Part shown: in pieces, positions 42,873 to 52,449 of the stretch | Numbering within the stretch: position 1 is the first letter of the stretch | Layout: every line of letters starts with the position of its first letter | Assembly: GCF_000023445.1 (NCBI RefSeq) | Contig: NC_012881.1 | Coordinates: 377,501 to 441,500 of the forward strand | Length of the DNA: 64,000 bases | Origin: Maridesulfovibrio salexigens DSM 2638 | Lineage (GTDB): Bacteria > Desulfobacterota > Desulfovibrionia > Desulfovibrionales > Desulfovibrionaceae | Reading direction: 5' to 3' | Notes under the pieces: model-generated | What the model saw: only the letters and a program-made list of their open reading frames with translations | Told to the model about the DNA's origin: nothing | Database searches by the model: none | Program-made: the position numbers and the translations under genes

Positions 42873-43351
42873 AATCAGCACTACGTTTGCAAATGAATTT
42901 TTCCAGAATCCTGCTTTTGTTGCTTTCAGGCATGTTTTTGGCTGGCTGTCAGCTCAAGTCGGACCCTATTGATATCGGCTACCAGCCCATGCCCCGTCCG
43001 TTAATGGGACTCAGGCTCAAGGTTATCCAGAAGGAGTTGCACGTTGTAGAAGAGGAAGGGAAGGAGAAGACCAGCAAGGAACAGGATCGAGCCCTGCTGG
43101 TGATGGATTGCAAACCGGATAGTCCGGCACAGAAGGGCGGCGTTCTGCCCGGAGATATTCTTTTGGAAATAGATGGTGTCCCGGTGCAGGGTATGCGGGA
43201 TTCAACATTTATCATGCAACGTAAGCGTCCGGGCGGTAATGTAGCCCTGACCCTTTTCAGAAACGGCAAGATCGTCAAACTCGGAATTCATCTGCCTGTT
43301 GACGTCCCGGTCACCAAGGCAGTCAAAACTACAGGTGGGGAGGCTTCTTGA
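42869..43351 (+). CDS. PDZ-domain lipoprotein in the secretion operon
   Basis: 160 residues. A lipoprotein signal ends in FLAGC (Cys about 27). A PDZ domain covers about 70-150 (LLVMDCKPDSPAQKGGVLPGDILLEIDGVPVQGM). GspC also ends in a PDZ domain, but this protein lacks its membrane anchor and homology region, and a separate GspC-like protein is encoded at 48291. It may be an accessory substrate-recruitment or secretin-piloting lipoprotein. Its start overlaps gspI and its stop abuts gspG. Confidence 0.78.
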   Translation: MKSALRLQMNFSRILLLLLSGMFLAGCQLKSDPIDIGYQPMPRPLMGLRLKVIQKELHVVEEEGKEKTSKEQDRALLVMDCKPDSPAQKGGVLPGDILLEIDGVPVQGMRDSTFIMQRKRPGGNVALTLFRNGKIVKLGIHLPVDVPVTKAVKTTGGEAS

Positions 43352-43776
43352 TGCATAAAGGAAGACGCGGTTTCACACTTATTGAGATGCTGGTGGTTAT
43401 TGTGATCATCGGGGTTCTGGCGGCTATCGTGGCCCCAAGGTTTTTCGGAAAGACTGATGAAGCCAAGGTCGCGGCGGCCAAAGCCCAGATCGAGGATTTT
43501 TCCATGGCCCTGCAAAGTTACCAGCTGGATACCGGGGATTTTCCCACTACCCAGCAGGGACTCAATGCCTTGGTGGTAAAACCGACCACTCCGCCTGTCC
43601 CTGAGAACTGGCATGGCCCGTACATGAGTAAAAATACTATTCCCAAGGATCCGTGGAACAATCCATACGTGTACACTGCTCCCGGCAAGCACAGCCCGGA
43701 TTTTGATCTGCTCAGTTACGGCAAGGACGGCAAGCCCGGAGGAACAGGTGATAACGCGGACATCACCAACTACTGA
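43351..43776 (+). CDS. gspG: Major pseudopilin GspG
   Basis: 141 residues with the prepilin motif RG-FTLIEMLVVIVIIGVLAAIVAPRFFG and the GspG C-terminal signature (TGDFPTTQQGLNALVVKP..WHGPYM..IPKDPWNNPYVY..DFDLLSYGKDGKPGGTGDNADI), including the Asp/Gly-rich Ca2+-binding loop. It forms the pseudopilus shaft that pushes substrate through the secretin. ATG 43351 is chosen (GGAGG 7 bases upstream) over an adjacent TTG. Confidence 0.95.
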   Translation: MHKGRRGFTLIEMLVVIVIIGVLAAIVAPRFFGKTDEAKVAAAKAQIEDFSMALQSYQLDTGDFPTTQQGLNALVVKPTTPPVPENWHGPYMSKNTIPKDPWNNPYVYTAPGKHSPDFDLLSYGKDGKPGGTGDNADITNY

Positions 43777-44359
43777 TCCAATTACTGAGCAAGGCGGGTT
43801 TACCCTTCTTGAACTGTTGGTGGCGATTACGATCGGTTCGGTTGTCCTTACTGCTGTTTATTCGATTTTCGTCACTGCCACGCGGGTGGAAAGGGGGGCA
43901 CAGGCTGTTCTTTCACCCATGCGTTCAGCCGCTTATGCGTTCAGCATGCTAGGCAGGGATGTCCGCAATCTGGACCCGCTCTGCTCGGCTTCGGATATCA
44001 GCTGTCAGGATAGTAAATGCCAGTTCCCTGTTCTGGATGAAAAAGGAAATCGGATTTGGGTTCGTTATGTTCTTAAAGAAAGCACCCTCTGGCGGGAAGA
44101 GCGCAAGGATAAGAAAGGCAAGCCGGAGAAAGGTAAGCCGATTTCAAAGATGGAGCTTTGTTCCGGGGTGGTTGAAACCCGTTTCAAGCTTACTGCAAGA
44201 GGGCATGGGGGGAGTGCCGCCGTAGCGGGTGCAACAACAGCTGTAAGCGGACCGGGAATGATTGGATTGGTTTTGGATTTCAAGGAAGGAGCATCACAAA
44301 GGAGTGTTTTTCGCTCACAGGTTTTATTGGAAGTAACACCGCAACAGAAGGCTGGCTGA
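43748..44359 (+). CDS. gspJ: Minor pseudopilin (GspJ-like)
   Basis: 203 residues from a GTG at 43748, chosen because GGAGG lies 5 bases upstream; the frame is open to 43703. It overlaps the end of gspG by 29 bases. Prepilin motif QGG-FTLLELLVAITIGSVVLTAVYSIF, then a GspJ-like domain (RSAAYAFSMLGRDVRNL). It is part of the pseudopilus tip. Confidence 0.82.
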   Translation: MITRTSPTTDPITEQGGFTLLELLVAITIGSVVLTAVYSIFVTATRVERGAQAVLSPMRSAAYAFSMLGRDVRNLDPLCSASDISCQDSKCQFPVLDEKGNRIWVRYVLKESTLWREERKDKKGKPEKGKPISKMELCSGVVETRFKLTARGHGGSAAVAGATTAVSGPGMIGLVLDFKEGASQRSVFRSQVLLEVTPQQKAG

Positions 44360-44363
44360 AAGA

Positions 44364-45383
44364 ATGCTTAAGAATGTTACCGGACATACTAATGTTTCCG
44401 CAGAGCAGGGATTTGCTCTGGTGGTTACACTGTGGGTCATGGCCATTCTGGGTATTATGGCGGCTTCGTTTTCATATGAGGCTGTATGCGAGACAAAGGT
44501 TGAAAGTTGGAGCAGTCAGGATCGTAGGGCTTACAATCTGGCGCGCGGCGGTGTTCACAGGGCGGCAGGCATCATCAGGGAACATGCCCGCGACCCCGTG
44601 CACAGCATCACGGATAAGTGGTTTTCCGGGGAGACTCTATACAAGGATATCAAGTTCGGGCCGGGTTATTACTCCATTATTCGTCCTGAGTCGGGATCTG
44701 CGAAAAGGAAAAAATCAGGCAAGGATTCCAAGGCCGCTAAGGATGCTGGAGTCTTTAACTATGGCTTTATTGATGAGGAATCGCGTCTGAACATCAATGT
44801 TGCCACCATGTCCCAATTGCAGGGCTTCCCTAATATTTCCAACGTGCTGGCCTCTAATATCATTCTGTACCGGACCAAGAAACAAGGCAAGAAGGGCAAG
44901 GATGTTCCTCCGTCCGTGGCAATGGCTAAGGGGTTGGTTGACGGGCCGATCCGCAGTCTGGATGAATTGCTGCAAGTAAAGGGAATGACGCGGGATATAC
45001 TCTATGGTTCTTCCGGCGCAGAAGGGATTGCCGGTCATCTGACCTGCTTTTCCTCGGGAAAGGTGAATATCAACACTGCCGGGAAGGAAGTACTTCACGC
45101 CGTGGGTTTTACCACAGGACAGGTTCAGAATCTGCTGGCCTACCGTCTTACCGGATGGAAGGGTTTTGCCTCGGTGCAGGCGGCGCTGAGTACCTTGGCA
45201 GCGGCTTCGCAGAGTACACATGTGGAACCGTTTCTGACTGTGCAGTCCAAGAATTTCAGCATGACCTGTCTGGCTGGGTTTGTTCCGGGCAGGCATGTCG
45301 AGCGTATTACGGCCAGAGTCAGTGTGGATAAGGATCAATTACGTTTTACCCGCTGGGAATCCGAATCTCTGCCGAGAATATGA
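44364..45383 (+). CDS. gspK: Minor pseudopilin GspK
   Basis: 339 residues, the usual large size of GspK. The prepilin-like N-terminus QG-FALVVTLWVMAILGIMAASF lacks the +5 Glu, which is the GspK hallmark. The extended domain contains helix-hairpin-helix-like repeats (GSINTAGKEVL-type stretch VNINTAGKEVLHAVGF). It caps the pseudopilus with GspI and GspJ. It follows gspJ by 4 bases. Confidence 0.88.
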   Translation: MLKNVTGHTNVSAEQGFALVVTLWVMAILGIMAASFSYEAVCETKVESWSSQDRRAYNLARGGVHRAAGIIREHARDPVHSITDKWFSGETLYKDIKFGPGYYSIIRPESGSAKRKKSGKDSKAAKDAGVFNYGFIDEESRLNINVATMSQLQGFPNISNVLASNIILYRTKKQGKKGKDVPPSVAMAKGLVDGPIRSLDELLQVKGMTRDILYGSSGAEGIAGHLTCFSSGKVNINTAGKEVLHAVGFTTGQVQNLLAYRLTGWKGFASVQAALSTLAAASQSTHVEPFLTVQSKNFSMTCLAGFVPGRHVERITARVSVDKDQLRFTRWESESLPRI

Positions 45384-45396
45384 ACGAGGTTGTTCT

Positions 45397-46743
45397 ATGA
45401 ATTTAAAGAAGTTGTGCAAAATGATTCCTCTCCCCTGCCCCTTGGGGAAGAACGCTCGGATAGCCTTGCTGTTTGACGTGAAGGGCAGTTGCGCATCTTC
45501 GCTTGAATATTCTTCTAAAGAGCGGTTGTGGCAACCTCTGGCCCAATTGCCGGAAACGGATAATCCCAGCCCATGCGTATTGGTTTTGCCCTCGTCTATG
45601 GTGGCTTTGTGCCGTATCCCTAATCCGGTCAAAGAGCAGAAGGACGCAGTGGCTGATCTTGAAACGGAAGCCGGGCAGCGTTTATTCCGTTCCCTTGAGA
45701 CCGGGGGGCGGGAAATGCGTTTTTACAGCGGTAATAAAGGTTTGAACGCAACCCTCGGCTGGATATCCAATGAGTATCTTCATGGATGTCTTGATAAAGC
45801 AAAGGATATGGGATTTCAGGTTACGTCCATTGTACTACCTGAGTTCGACCTGAAGGTTTCCGGTCCGACCCTGTTAGTGTCCCGTGAACACGGGGAAACC
45901 CGTCTATGCTGTATTTACAGGAAAGTCCCGGTGATCTGGGAGGTTGTACCGGATGGAGGCCCGTCCTTGGAAAGTGCACTGAGGGTGGTTCTTGCCCAGC
46001 TTGAGGCGGAAGAGAAGCCGATGCCGGAAAAGGTAATGTTCTGGGGTGCTCCCGGCGAAGCAGGTGAACCTGAGGGTTTTGCAGAGCTGATTGCAAAGGT
46101 ACTGCCGGATGTTCCGCTGGAACAAATCCGGTCTTATGAAGACTTTTTGCCCCTGCTGCGTATGAACCGTACCAAAGGTTCGTTTCATGAAAGTCTGGAA
46201 GAGTGGGAGCGTATTCCTCTTGCTCCGAAGGACTATGTGCGTTCGGGGCTGGCTCTTGCGGGGGCAGTTGCGGGCTGCCTGCTGCTTTTCTTTGCTGTGA
46301 TCCATATGAATACTCAGGATGCCAATGTTCTTAAGCAGGAAGCACATAAGATTCTATTTCTGGCCAAGCGTACTGATCTGGTGACAATGGAAATTCGGGA
46401 ATATGTACGCCGTAACAATGATATTTTAAGATATACGGTGAAGAAGCCTTTTGTTTCGCATGTGTTCCGCGATCTTGGTGATTCTGTTCCGGCTCAGGTG
46501 AAATTGGACACCATGCGCCTTGATCAATCCGGCAAGATAACCCTGCAAGGGGAGGCAAAAAGTGAAATCAGCCTCATGGCTTTGCTGGAAAATATAAGTA
46601 GTACAGAGATATTTTCCAATGCAGTGCTTGCTTCCATGAGTAAGCTGGAGCAAGGGCAGGGATTTCGTTTTGTAGTGGAACTTGATTTTCCCGCTTGGCA
46701 ACAATTCTTCAAGCCCAAGAAGAAGCAGGAGGCAGCGCAATGA
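45397..46743 (+). CDS. gspL: Secretion inner-membrane platform protein (GspL-like)
   Basis: 448 residues from the ATG at 45397 (GAGG 7 bases upstream). A cytoplasmic actin-like region (about 1-300) is followed by one membrane helix (about 307-327, ALAGAVAGCLLLFFAVI) and a periplasmic ferredoxin-like domain. This is the GspL/PilM-PilN layout that docks the GspE ATPase. Its stop overlaps the next start (ATGA). Sequence similarity to canonical GspL is not obvious by eye; topology and position support it. Confidence 0.78.
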   Translation: MNLKKLCKMIPLPCPLGKNARIALLFDVKGSCASSLEYSSKERLWQPLAQLPETDNPSPCVLVLPSSMVALCRIPNPVKEQKDAVADLETEAGQRLFRSLETGGREMRFYSGNKGLNATLGWISNEYLHGCLDKAKDMGFQVTSIVLPEFDLKVSGPTLLVSREHGETRLCCIYRKVPVIWEVVPDGGPSLESALRVVLAQLEAEEKPMPEKVMFWGAPGEAGEPEGFAELIAKVLPDVPLEQIRSYEDFLPLLRMNRTKGSFHESLEEWERIPLAPKDYVRSGLALAGAVAGCLLLFFAVIHMNTQDANVLKQEAHKILFLAKRTDLVTMEIREYVRRNNDILRYTVKKPFVSHVFRDLGDSVPAQVKLDTMRLDQSGKITLQGEAKSEISLMALLENISSTEIFSNAVLASMSKLEQGQGFRFVVELDFPAWQQFFKPKKKQEAAQ

Positions 46744-48287
46744 ACATTCTGCTTGCCTCTTGGAACAAACTCGATCCGCGAGATCGCCGAGCTTTAGGCA
46801 TATGTCTAATTTTTCTGTTCTCTGTGGTGCTTTATATGGGTGTTTTGGCTCCGCTCGGCAATATGTATGAAGCCACAGTTCAGGAACAGGTGGAGTTGAA
46901 GCAGGAAATTCAGCTTAACACACCCAAAGCCATGGTCCTGCCTGACCGTGAAGCCAAGTTGCGTCAGGTTAAGAATGAATATGAATCCCTTAAGCGGCAA
47001 CTTGATCTAGTGGATCGCAGGGATTGGAGTTCTTCGGATATTTATAATGAAATCAGGGACTATGCGACCATCACCGGGGTTGTCATCAAAGAAATGCGTC
47101 CTCTATCGCAAAAACCGAATGGTTTCCTGAGCAGTCAGCCTATGGATGTGACTTTCAGTGGTTCTTTCACAGCCATTGAGAAATTTATTTATTATCTGGA
47201 AACCTCTCCGCAGGTCTTTGTAGTTTCGGAAATCTCACTGACGGGCAAGAGTGGTGCTATGCAGGGCGGGCTGGTTGTCAGCAAGTATTCTATTCCAGCC
47301 AAGGCAGATTCCAAGATGCCGGAGCATGCTGTAAGTCTCGTGCTCTCCATGCCGCCTTGGATCGGGTATGCTCCTTTTGAAATCGCCCGTCACAATGGAT
47401 GGCTCAATTCGAACGGTACGCGCATCGAGTGCTATTTCTCCGAGCATGAAAAAACAAATTTTGAAAAATTATATGCCGGAGAAATAGATGGTACTGCCAC
47501 TCATGCTCTGGAGCTTGTCCAGCTCCTGACCAGAGGGGTGGACTTGCGTATAGTGGCACCCTTGGCACAGTTCAAAACCGGGGATGTCCTTATGGTTGCC
47601 GGAAATTCGAATATCAAAACCGTGCAGGATCTGCGCGGTAAAACCGTTTTCCTGCAAACAGGCGGAACAGCCCATTATTTCCTGTATGAAGTCCTCAAGC
47701 AGAACGGCATGTCACTTTCGGATGTTACGGTGAGTGATATGTCCCGCGAAATTGTGGCCCAAAGTTTGAGAGCGGGACTTATTGAAGCCGGGGTAACTTT
47801 TGAACCGTTTGTCAGCAGATTGCAGAAAATGCGTATTGCCAGACCTGTGGCTGGACCGGCCGAGGTGGATAACTGGAGTCTTCAGTTTCTGGTCCTGCGC
47901 GAAGATGCTCTGCCCGGCAACGGTAAGGCGGTTGAAACCCTCATCAGCGGTTTTTCCCGTGCAGTGCGCTGGTGGCAGGAAAATCCGGACGAGGCCGTAC
48001 AGTTCCTGAGCGCCAATAATCCGCAAGGAGTTTCGCAGAATACCATTAAGGAGGTCATGAAGAGTGTCCGGTTCCTAACTTCCGAAAAGGCGCGGGCTTA
48101 TTTCTGCACCGAGCCGGAAGTGGACAATTCCATGGATGAGTATTTCAGGAAATATGAGAACTTTTTTAAACAGGAACTCGGTTATGAAGTAATCGTTCCC
48201 AAGGCTGATGTCCTTGATTGGAGATATGCCCGCAAGGTGTTCAATTGTACTGCGCATGCAAATGCAACGCACGGGGCAGGGGGCTGA
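46740..48287 (+). CDS. GspM/PilO-like protein fused to an NMT1/SsuA-type substrate-binding domain
   Basis: A continuous 515-residue frame. Residues 1-190 are GspM/PilO-like: a short cytoplasmic tip, one membrane helix (about 18-38), a coiled coil (ATVQEQVELKQEIQ to SLKRQLDLV) and a ferredoxin-like domain (MDVTFSGSFTAIEKFIYYLETSPQVFVVSEISL). Residues about 197-505 are a periplasmic ligand-binding domain of the NMT1/THI5/SsuA class (SMPPWIGYAPFEIARHNGWL, GEIDGTATHALELVQLL, VQDLRGKTVFLQTGGTAHYFL). The start overlaps the gspL stop (ATGA). Canonical GspM is about 160 residues without such a domain. A ligand-sensing or substrate-recognition role is inferred. Confidence 0.85.
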   Translation: MNILLASWNKLDPRDRRALGICLIFLFSVVLYMGVLAPLGNMYEATVQEQVELKQEIQLNTPKAMVLPDREAKLRQVKNEYESLKRQLDLVDRRDWSSSDIYNEIRDYATITGVVIKEMRPLSQKPNGFLSSQPMDVTFSGSFTAIEKFIYYLETSPQVFVVSEISLTGKSGAMQGGLVVSKYSIPAKADSKMPEHAVSLVLSMPPWIGYAPFEIARHNGWLNSNGTRIECYFSEHEKTNFEKLYAGEIDGTATHALELVQLLTRGVDLRIVAPLAQFKTGDVLMVAGNSNIKTVQDLRGKTVFLQTGGTAHYFLYEVLKQNGMSLSDVTVSDMSREIVAQSLRAGLIEAGVTFEPFVSRLQKMRIARPVAGPAEVDNWSLQFLVLREDALPGNGKAVETLISGFSRAVRWWQENPDEAVQFLSANNPQGVSQNTIKEVMKSVRFLTSEKARAYFCTEPEVDNSMDEYFRKYENFFKQELGYEVIVPKADVLDWRYARKVFNCTAHANATHGAGG

Positions 48288-48290
48288 TTT

Positions 48291-49169
48291 ATGGGCATGG
48301 AAAAATACTTACATAAAGCTGCTGCGGATGCATTTTTCAGGTTGGCGCTCATTATTGCAAGCCTGACCCTGCTAGGTGCGCTGATCATTCTTTCCTTGCC
48401 CGAGCCGAAGCCCAGAGCGTTTAATTATGTGGATGCCATGCGCGATCTTCCTCCTCCTGACCCGCTGACCTATCCGTATTATTCCTTTTTCACTACCAAG
48501 CGCCGGCATATCTTTCAGTATGGCCAGCTTAATCTGGTTCAGCGCTCTTATAGACGCGCGGCTCCGGCCTTGCCCCCCGGACCGGATGTCTCCGGCCTAT
48601 CGCTTATGGCGACCATGCCGGGGGAAGGTAAATCCTATGCTATCATCAGCGGAATTAACGGAGGGGCAAGCACTTTAGTGACCCTCGGTCAGATGGTCAG
48701 GGAAAGCGTTCTTGTGGAAATTGCTTCCAACCATGTGACCTTGGCCCGCAATGATCAGAATGTCACACTGCCCATGAATACCGTTTGGGATGAGCAGGCG
48801 GAAAGTTTGTTGAGCGAGTCCGGAGTTACTAAAAAAGCCGGTGTTTCATATAAGCTTACTGTTCCTGCGGAAGCTGAGGGTAAGGGCGGTTCAGTAGATA
48901 TTAAGGGATTGGGTGTGAATCTTATCCCGCTCACAGTGGTTGAGCGTAAAGATATGGGGATTCCATCCGGTCGTGGATTGAAAGTGGCTCGCGTATTGCG
49001 CAAGGATACAGGTTTATTGCCGGAGGATTTGCTTTTGGCTGTTTCCGGCAGGCCCGTTGGTTCAATCGCGCAGGTCAGTGATATATTGAAAAGTAAAATC
49101 GGCAAGGAAGTGTTTCTGACAATAATTCGTAAAGGAAAACCCATGAATGTGAACATGACTGTTCCCTGA
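48291..49169 (+). CDS. gspC: GspC-like inner-membrane protein with PDZ domain
   Basis: 292 residues: a cytoplasmic N-terminus, one membrane helix (about 17-38), a Pro-rich linker, a small homology region-like domain (about 95-165, LMATMPGEGKSYAIISG..TLGQMVRESVLVEIASNHVTLARND) and a C-terminal PDZ domain (GRGLKVARVLRKDTGLLPEDLLLAVSGRPVGSI). This matches GspC, which links the inner-membrane platform to the secretin GspD, encoded next. It starts 3 bases after the fusion gene. Confidence 0.85.
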   Translation: MGMEKYLHKAAADAFFRLALIIASLTLLGALIILSLPEPKPRAFNYVDAMRDLPPPDPLTYPYYSFFTTKRRHIFQYGQLNLVQRSYRRAAPALPPGPDVSGLSLMATMPGEGKSYAIISGINGGASTLVTLGQMVRESVLVEIASNHVTLARNDQNVTLPMNTVWDEQAESLLSESGVTKKAGVSYKLTVPAEAEGKGGSVDIKGLGVNLIPLTVVERKDMGIPSGRGLKVARVLRKDTGLLPEDLLLAVSGRPVGSIAQVSDILKSKIGKEVFLTIIRKGKPMNVNMTVP

Positions 49170-49222
49170 TGTGCAGGAAATTGAATTGATTCGCATTCAA
49201 GAAAGATAAGACGAGAGAATTC

Positions 49223-50827
49223 ATGATGAGACTTGCCCGCAAAATACGATGGTTTTTCATTCTGGTAATGCTTTGTTCCCTTGTTGGGACGGGGGTAGGA
49301 GCTGGAGTTGCCCAAGCTGCGCCGAAAGGAAAAAATCTGATTGAGATAAATTTCCGGCAGACGGACATCATGGCTGTGCTGGAATTCTATTCGCATCTCA
49401 TGGGCAAGACATTCATTCCCAACCCTGAATTGAAAGGACCGGTTACGGTTATCTCGCCGAAACCCGTAACCAGATTTGAAGCCCTGCGCTTGCTGTATTC
49501 CGTGTTGGATATGAAAGGTTATACCTTAGTACAGCAGAGCGGTTATTATAAGATTGTCTCCAAAAGCATGGCTGTGCACGAAGGGCTGAATGTTGATTCC
49601 ATAACTGTGGGCGGCGACCAGATGGTTACGGAAGTCATTATGCTTAAGTACCTGAAAGCAGCAGACGTGATAGCAGACTTTAGGCAGATTCTGTCTCCTG
49701 AAGGCTCAATTTTTTCTGGTAAATCTAATAATTATATCGTCTTCACGGATACTGCCGCCAATGTGAACAAGATCAAGGAATTGATCAGCCACATTGATAT
49801 GCCCGGTTCCCTGCCGGTCTCCAAGACTTATTCCCTGCAGTATATTGAGGCCAAGACTGTGGCTCCTATGTTGACCAAGCTTTATACTGAAAAGGTAGGA
49901 AAGGTTACCCAGAGTACTGTTCAGATCCTTTCCATGGATGAAACCAATTCTTTGATCGTGTTGGCTCCGGAAAGTGTGCATGACGATATCACTTCAATTA
50001 TATCCAAGCTTGATGTCCGCACTATGCAGGTATCCATAAAGGCCTATCTTGTTGAGGTTACCCTGACAGATGAAACCAAACTCGGTTTTGAGTGGATGTT
50101 TTCCACCAATGCTGATGGCACAGACCTTAAAGGAGCATTGGATTTCGGGCATATTTTCGATCCTACCGGAATAGCCAACACTGCGCAGGAGGCTTTGAAG
50201 TTTTCCATTATCAATTCGGATAATTTTAAGATGATGATGAACTTTTTTGCCTCTGACGACAGCTCCCGCGTGGTGTCTGCGCCGCATATAGTGGCTTTGG
50301 ATAACCAGAAAGCGAGTATTGCCGTGGGTACGGAAATACCTATTCTCAAGCTGACCCAGACTTCGGTGACTTCCCAGCAGAATGTAATCAAGACCTATGA
50401 TCATCGTAAATTCGGCATGCAGCTTAATATCACGCCCACCATCGCGGAAAACCGGGATGTAACTCTCAAGATAGACCAGACCCTGTCCAGCCTGCTTGCT
50501 GACGACACTGATCCTGATAAGTGGCAGTCCACGGACCGTGCGGCTTCCACAACCGTGCTGGTCAAGGATGCCCAGACCCTCGTTATCGGTGGCCTCATGA
50601 CAGTTAACAGCGCCCTTGACAAGAAAGGGGCTCCTTATCTGCGGAATATGCCCGTGCTCGGTCCTTTGTTCGGTTCCCAGGATGACTCTATGACCAAGTC
50701 GGAATTGTTGTTGTTCCTTACTCCATATGTAATCGCCACGCCTGATGAGGCTGATGCGATGAGTGGCCTGCGTAAGGCTCAGAGTCCTATGGCGGTGGAC
50801 GAATTCGGTTTGATTTTCGACCTTTAG
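49223..50827 (+). CDS. gspD: Type II secretin GspD
   Basis: A 534-residue secretin. A signal peptide (about 1-33) precedes the N0 domain (INFRQTDIMAVLEFYSHLMGKTF), N1 and N2 repeats (YSLQYIEAKTVAPML), and the conserved secretin barrel with SSRVVSAPHIVALDNQKASI, VGTEIPI and VLVKDAQTLVIGGLM..LPVLGPLF-type segments. It forms the outer-membrane pore. It is shorter than E. coli GspD (about 650), consistent with fewer N domains. Confidence 0.93.
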   Translation: MMRLARKIRWFFILVMLCSLVGTGVGAGVAQAAPKGKNLIEINFRQTDIMAVLEFYSHLMGKTFIPNPELKGPVTVISPKPVTRFEALRLLYSVLDMKGYTLVQQSGYYKIVSKSMAVHEGLNVDSITVGGDQMVTEVIMLKYLKAADVIADFRQILSPEGSIFSGKSNNYIVFTDTAANVNKIKELISHIDMPGSLPVSKTYSLQYIEAKTVAPMLTKLYTEKVGKVTQSTVQILSMDETNSLIVLAPESVHDDITSIISKLDVRTMQVSIKAYLVEVTLTDETKLGFEWMFSTNADGTDLKGALDFGHIFDPTGIANTAQEALKFSIINSDNFKMMMNFFASDDSSRVVSAPHIVALDNQKASIAVGTEIPILKLTQTSVTSQQNVIKTYDHRKFGMQLNITPTIAENRDVTLKIDQTLSSLLADDTDPDKWQSTDRAASTTVLVKDAQTLVIGGLMTVNSALDKKGAPYLRNMPVLGPLFGSQDDSMTKSELLLFLTPYVIATPDEADAMSGLRKAQSPMAVDEFGLIFDL

Positions 50828-50841
50828 CCCCGGAAAGAACT

Positions 50842-52434
50842 ATGCAGGAAAACGAAATCAAACTTCTTCCGCCAACCTTCTATGACCTCTCCTCGCCCGA
50901 CAGGATCAGAGGATGGTGGCAAAGGGTCCGGCAGGCCGGGGAGTCAGAACAGGATGCGCTGAAAAGTACTGCGGAGTTGCTTGGTCTGGAGTGGATGGAG
51001 CTTGATAAAACTTATCTTGCCGAGCCGGGAGTTGTGCAGCTTGTACCGGAAAATTTCGCAAAGAACCATCTTCTGTTGCCCTTGGCAAAGGAGCAGGACG
51101 GAGTTGTGCGGGTTGCCGTTGCCACACCTTTTCTGGGTACTTCCGTTTCTGAAATGGAGCAGGCTCTGGATATGACCGTGCACATGGTGCTGGCTCCGGC
51201 GGACAATCTTGTGGATGCCCTTGAGCGGGCTTATTCCGGTGAAGGAATGGAGGGCGTTTTTACCAGTCTGGATGAAGACCTTGATTCTTTGGATGATGTT
51301 GAGGACCTGCGTGATATGGCACAGGCCGCACCTGTGATCCGACTGGTTAACAATACTTTCCGCGATGCCATTGCTCAGGGGGCATCGGATATTCATATCT
51401 CGCCTTATGAAGACGGTCTGGAAATCCGTTTTCGGGTGGATGGCATCCTGCATGTGGTTAATACTGTGCCTAGAAAATATCAGGCCGCAATCATTTCCAG
51501 AATCAAGATCATGTCCAATCTGGACATTGCCGAGCGCAGGATTCCGCAGGACGGTCGTATTCGTTTGAAGATGGAGCAGTCCGATTATGATATCCGTGTG
51601 GCCTCCACGCCGACCGTGTTCGGGGAAGGTGTGGTTATGCGTATTCTGGATAAATCTTCAATTAAGGTCGATATTTCAGACGTAGGCTTTGAGCCGGATA
51701 TGCTCGAAACATGGAAGTCACTCGTTCATCGTCCTCATGGAGCGATCTTGGTTACCGGACCGACCGGTTCCGGTAAGACTACCACGCTCTACGCTTCGCT
51801 GAATTACATCAAGTCTCCGGAACTTAAGATCATTACCACTGAAGATCCGGTTGAATACCAGTTGCGCGGCATAGATCAGATTCAAGTTAATCCCAAGGTC
51901 GGATTGACCTTTGCCGCTGCCCTCAGAAGCATTCTGCGTCAGGACCCTGATGTAATCATGGTCGGGGAAATCCGCGATTTCGAAACCGCAGAAATTGCCA
52001 TTCAGTCTTCCCTGACCGGACACCTCGTGCTTTCCACCCTGCATACCAATGATGCGCCCACAGCTATTACCCGTCTGGTGGAGATGGGCATTGCCCCTTA
52101 CCTTGCCGCACCCACTCTTGCCGGAGCAATGGCTCAGCGGCTTTTGCGCAGGCTGTGCAGCAATTGCAAGAAACAAGGGGCTGATGGCAAGTGGCAGGCT
52201 GTGGGCTGTGAGGTTTGTGACGGTTCCGGTTACAAGGGCAGGCTCGGAATATTCGAGTTGCTGATTAATACTCCGGCAATCCAGACGCTTATCCAGAACG
52301 GAGCCAGTGCCGCGGATATTGGAGCGCAGGCGCAGAAAGAAGGTATGCGCACTCTGCTTCAGGATGGACTTGCCAAGGCTGCCAAGGGACTGACCACGGA
52401 AGAGGAAGTGTATCGAATGGCTCAGGATAACTAA
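50842..52434 (+). CDS. gspE: Type II secretion ATPase GspE
   Basis: 530-residue cytoplasmic hexameric ATPase. An N-terminal MshEN/GspE-N domain (about 20-160) precedes the ATPase core with Walker A GPTGSGKTTT, Asp box (TTEDPVEYQL), Walker B (ILRQDPDVIMVGEIRD) and His box (GHLVLSTLHTND). The zinc-binding motif CSNC..CEVC near the C-terminus is intact. It powers pseudopilus assembly. Confidence 0.96.
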   Translation: MQENEIKLLPPTFYDLSSPDRIRGWWQRVRQAGESEQDALKSTAELLGLEWMELDKTYLAEPGVVQLVPENFAKNHLLLPLAKEQDGVVRVAVATPFLGTSVSEMEQALDMTVHMVLAPADNLVDALERAYSGEGMEGVFTSLDEDLDSLDDVEDLRDMAQAAPVIRLVNNTFRDAIAQGASDIHISPYEDGLEIRFRVDGILHVVNTVPRKYQAAIISRIKIMSNLDIAERRIPQDGRIRLKMEQSDYDIRVASTPTVFGEGVVMRILDKSSIKVDISDVGFEPDMLETWKSLVHRPHGAILVTGPTGSGKTTTLYASLNYIKSPELKIITTEDPVEYQLRGIDQIQVNPKVGLTFAAALRSILRQDPDVIMVGEIRDFETAEIAIQSSLTGHLVLSTLHTNDAPTAITRLVEMGIAPYLAAPTLAGAMAQRLLRRLCSNCKKQGADGKWQAVGCEVCDGSGYKGRLGIFELLINTPAIQTLIQNGASAADIGAQAQKEGMRTLLQDGLAKAAKGLTTEEEVYRMAQDN

Positions 52435-52449
52435 GTAATTGGAAGTTTT

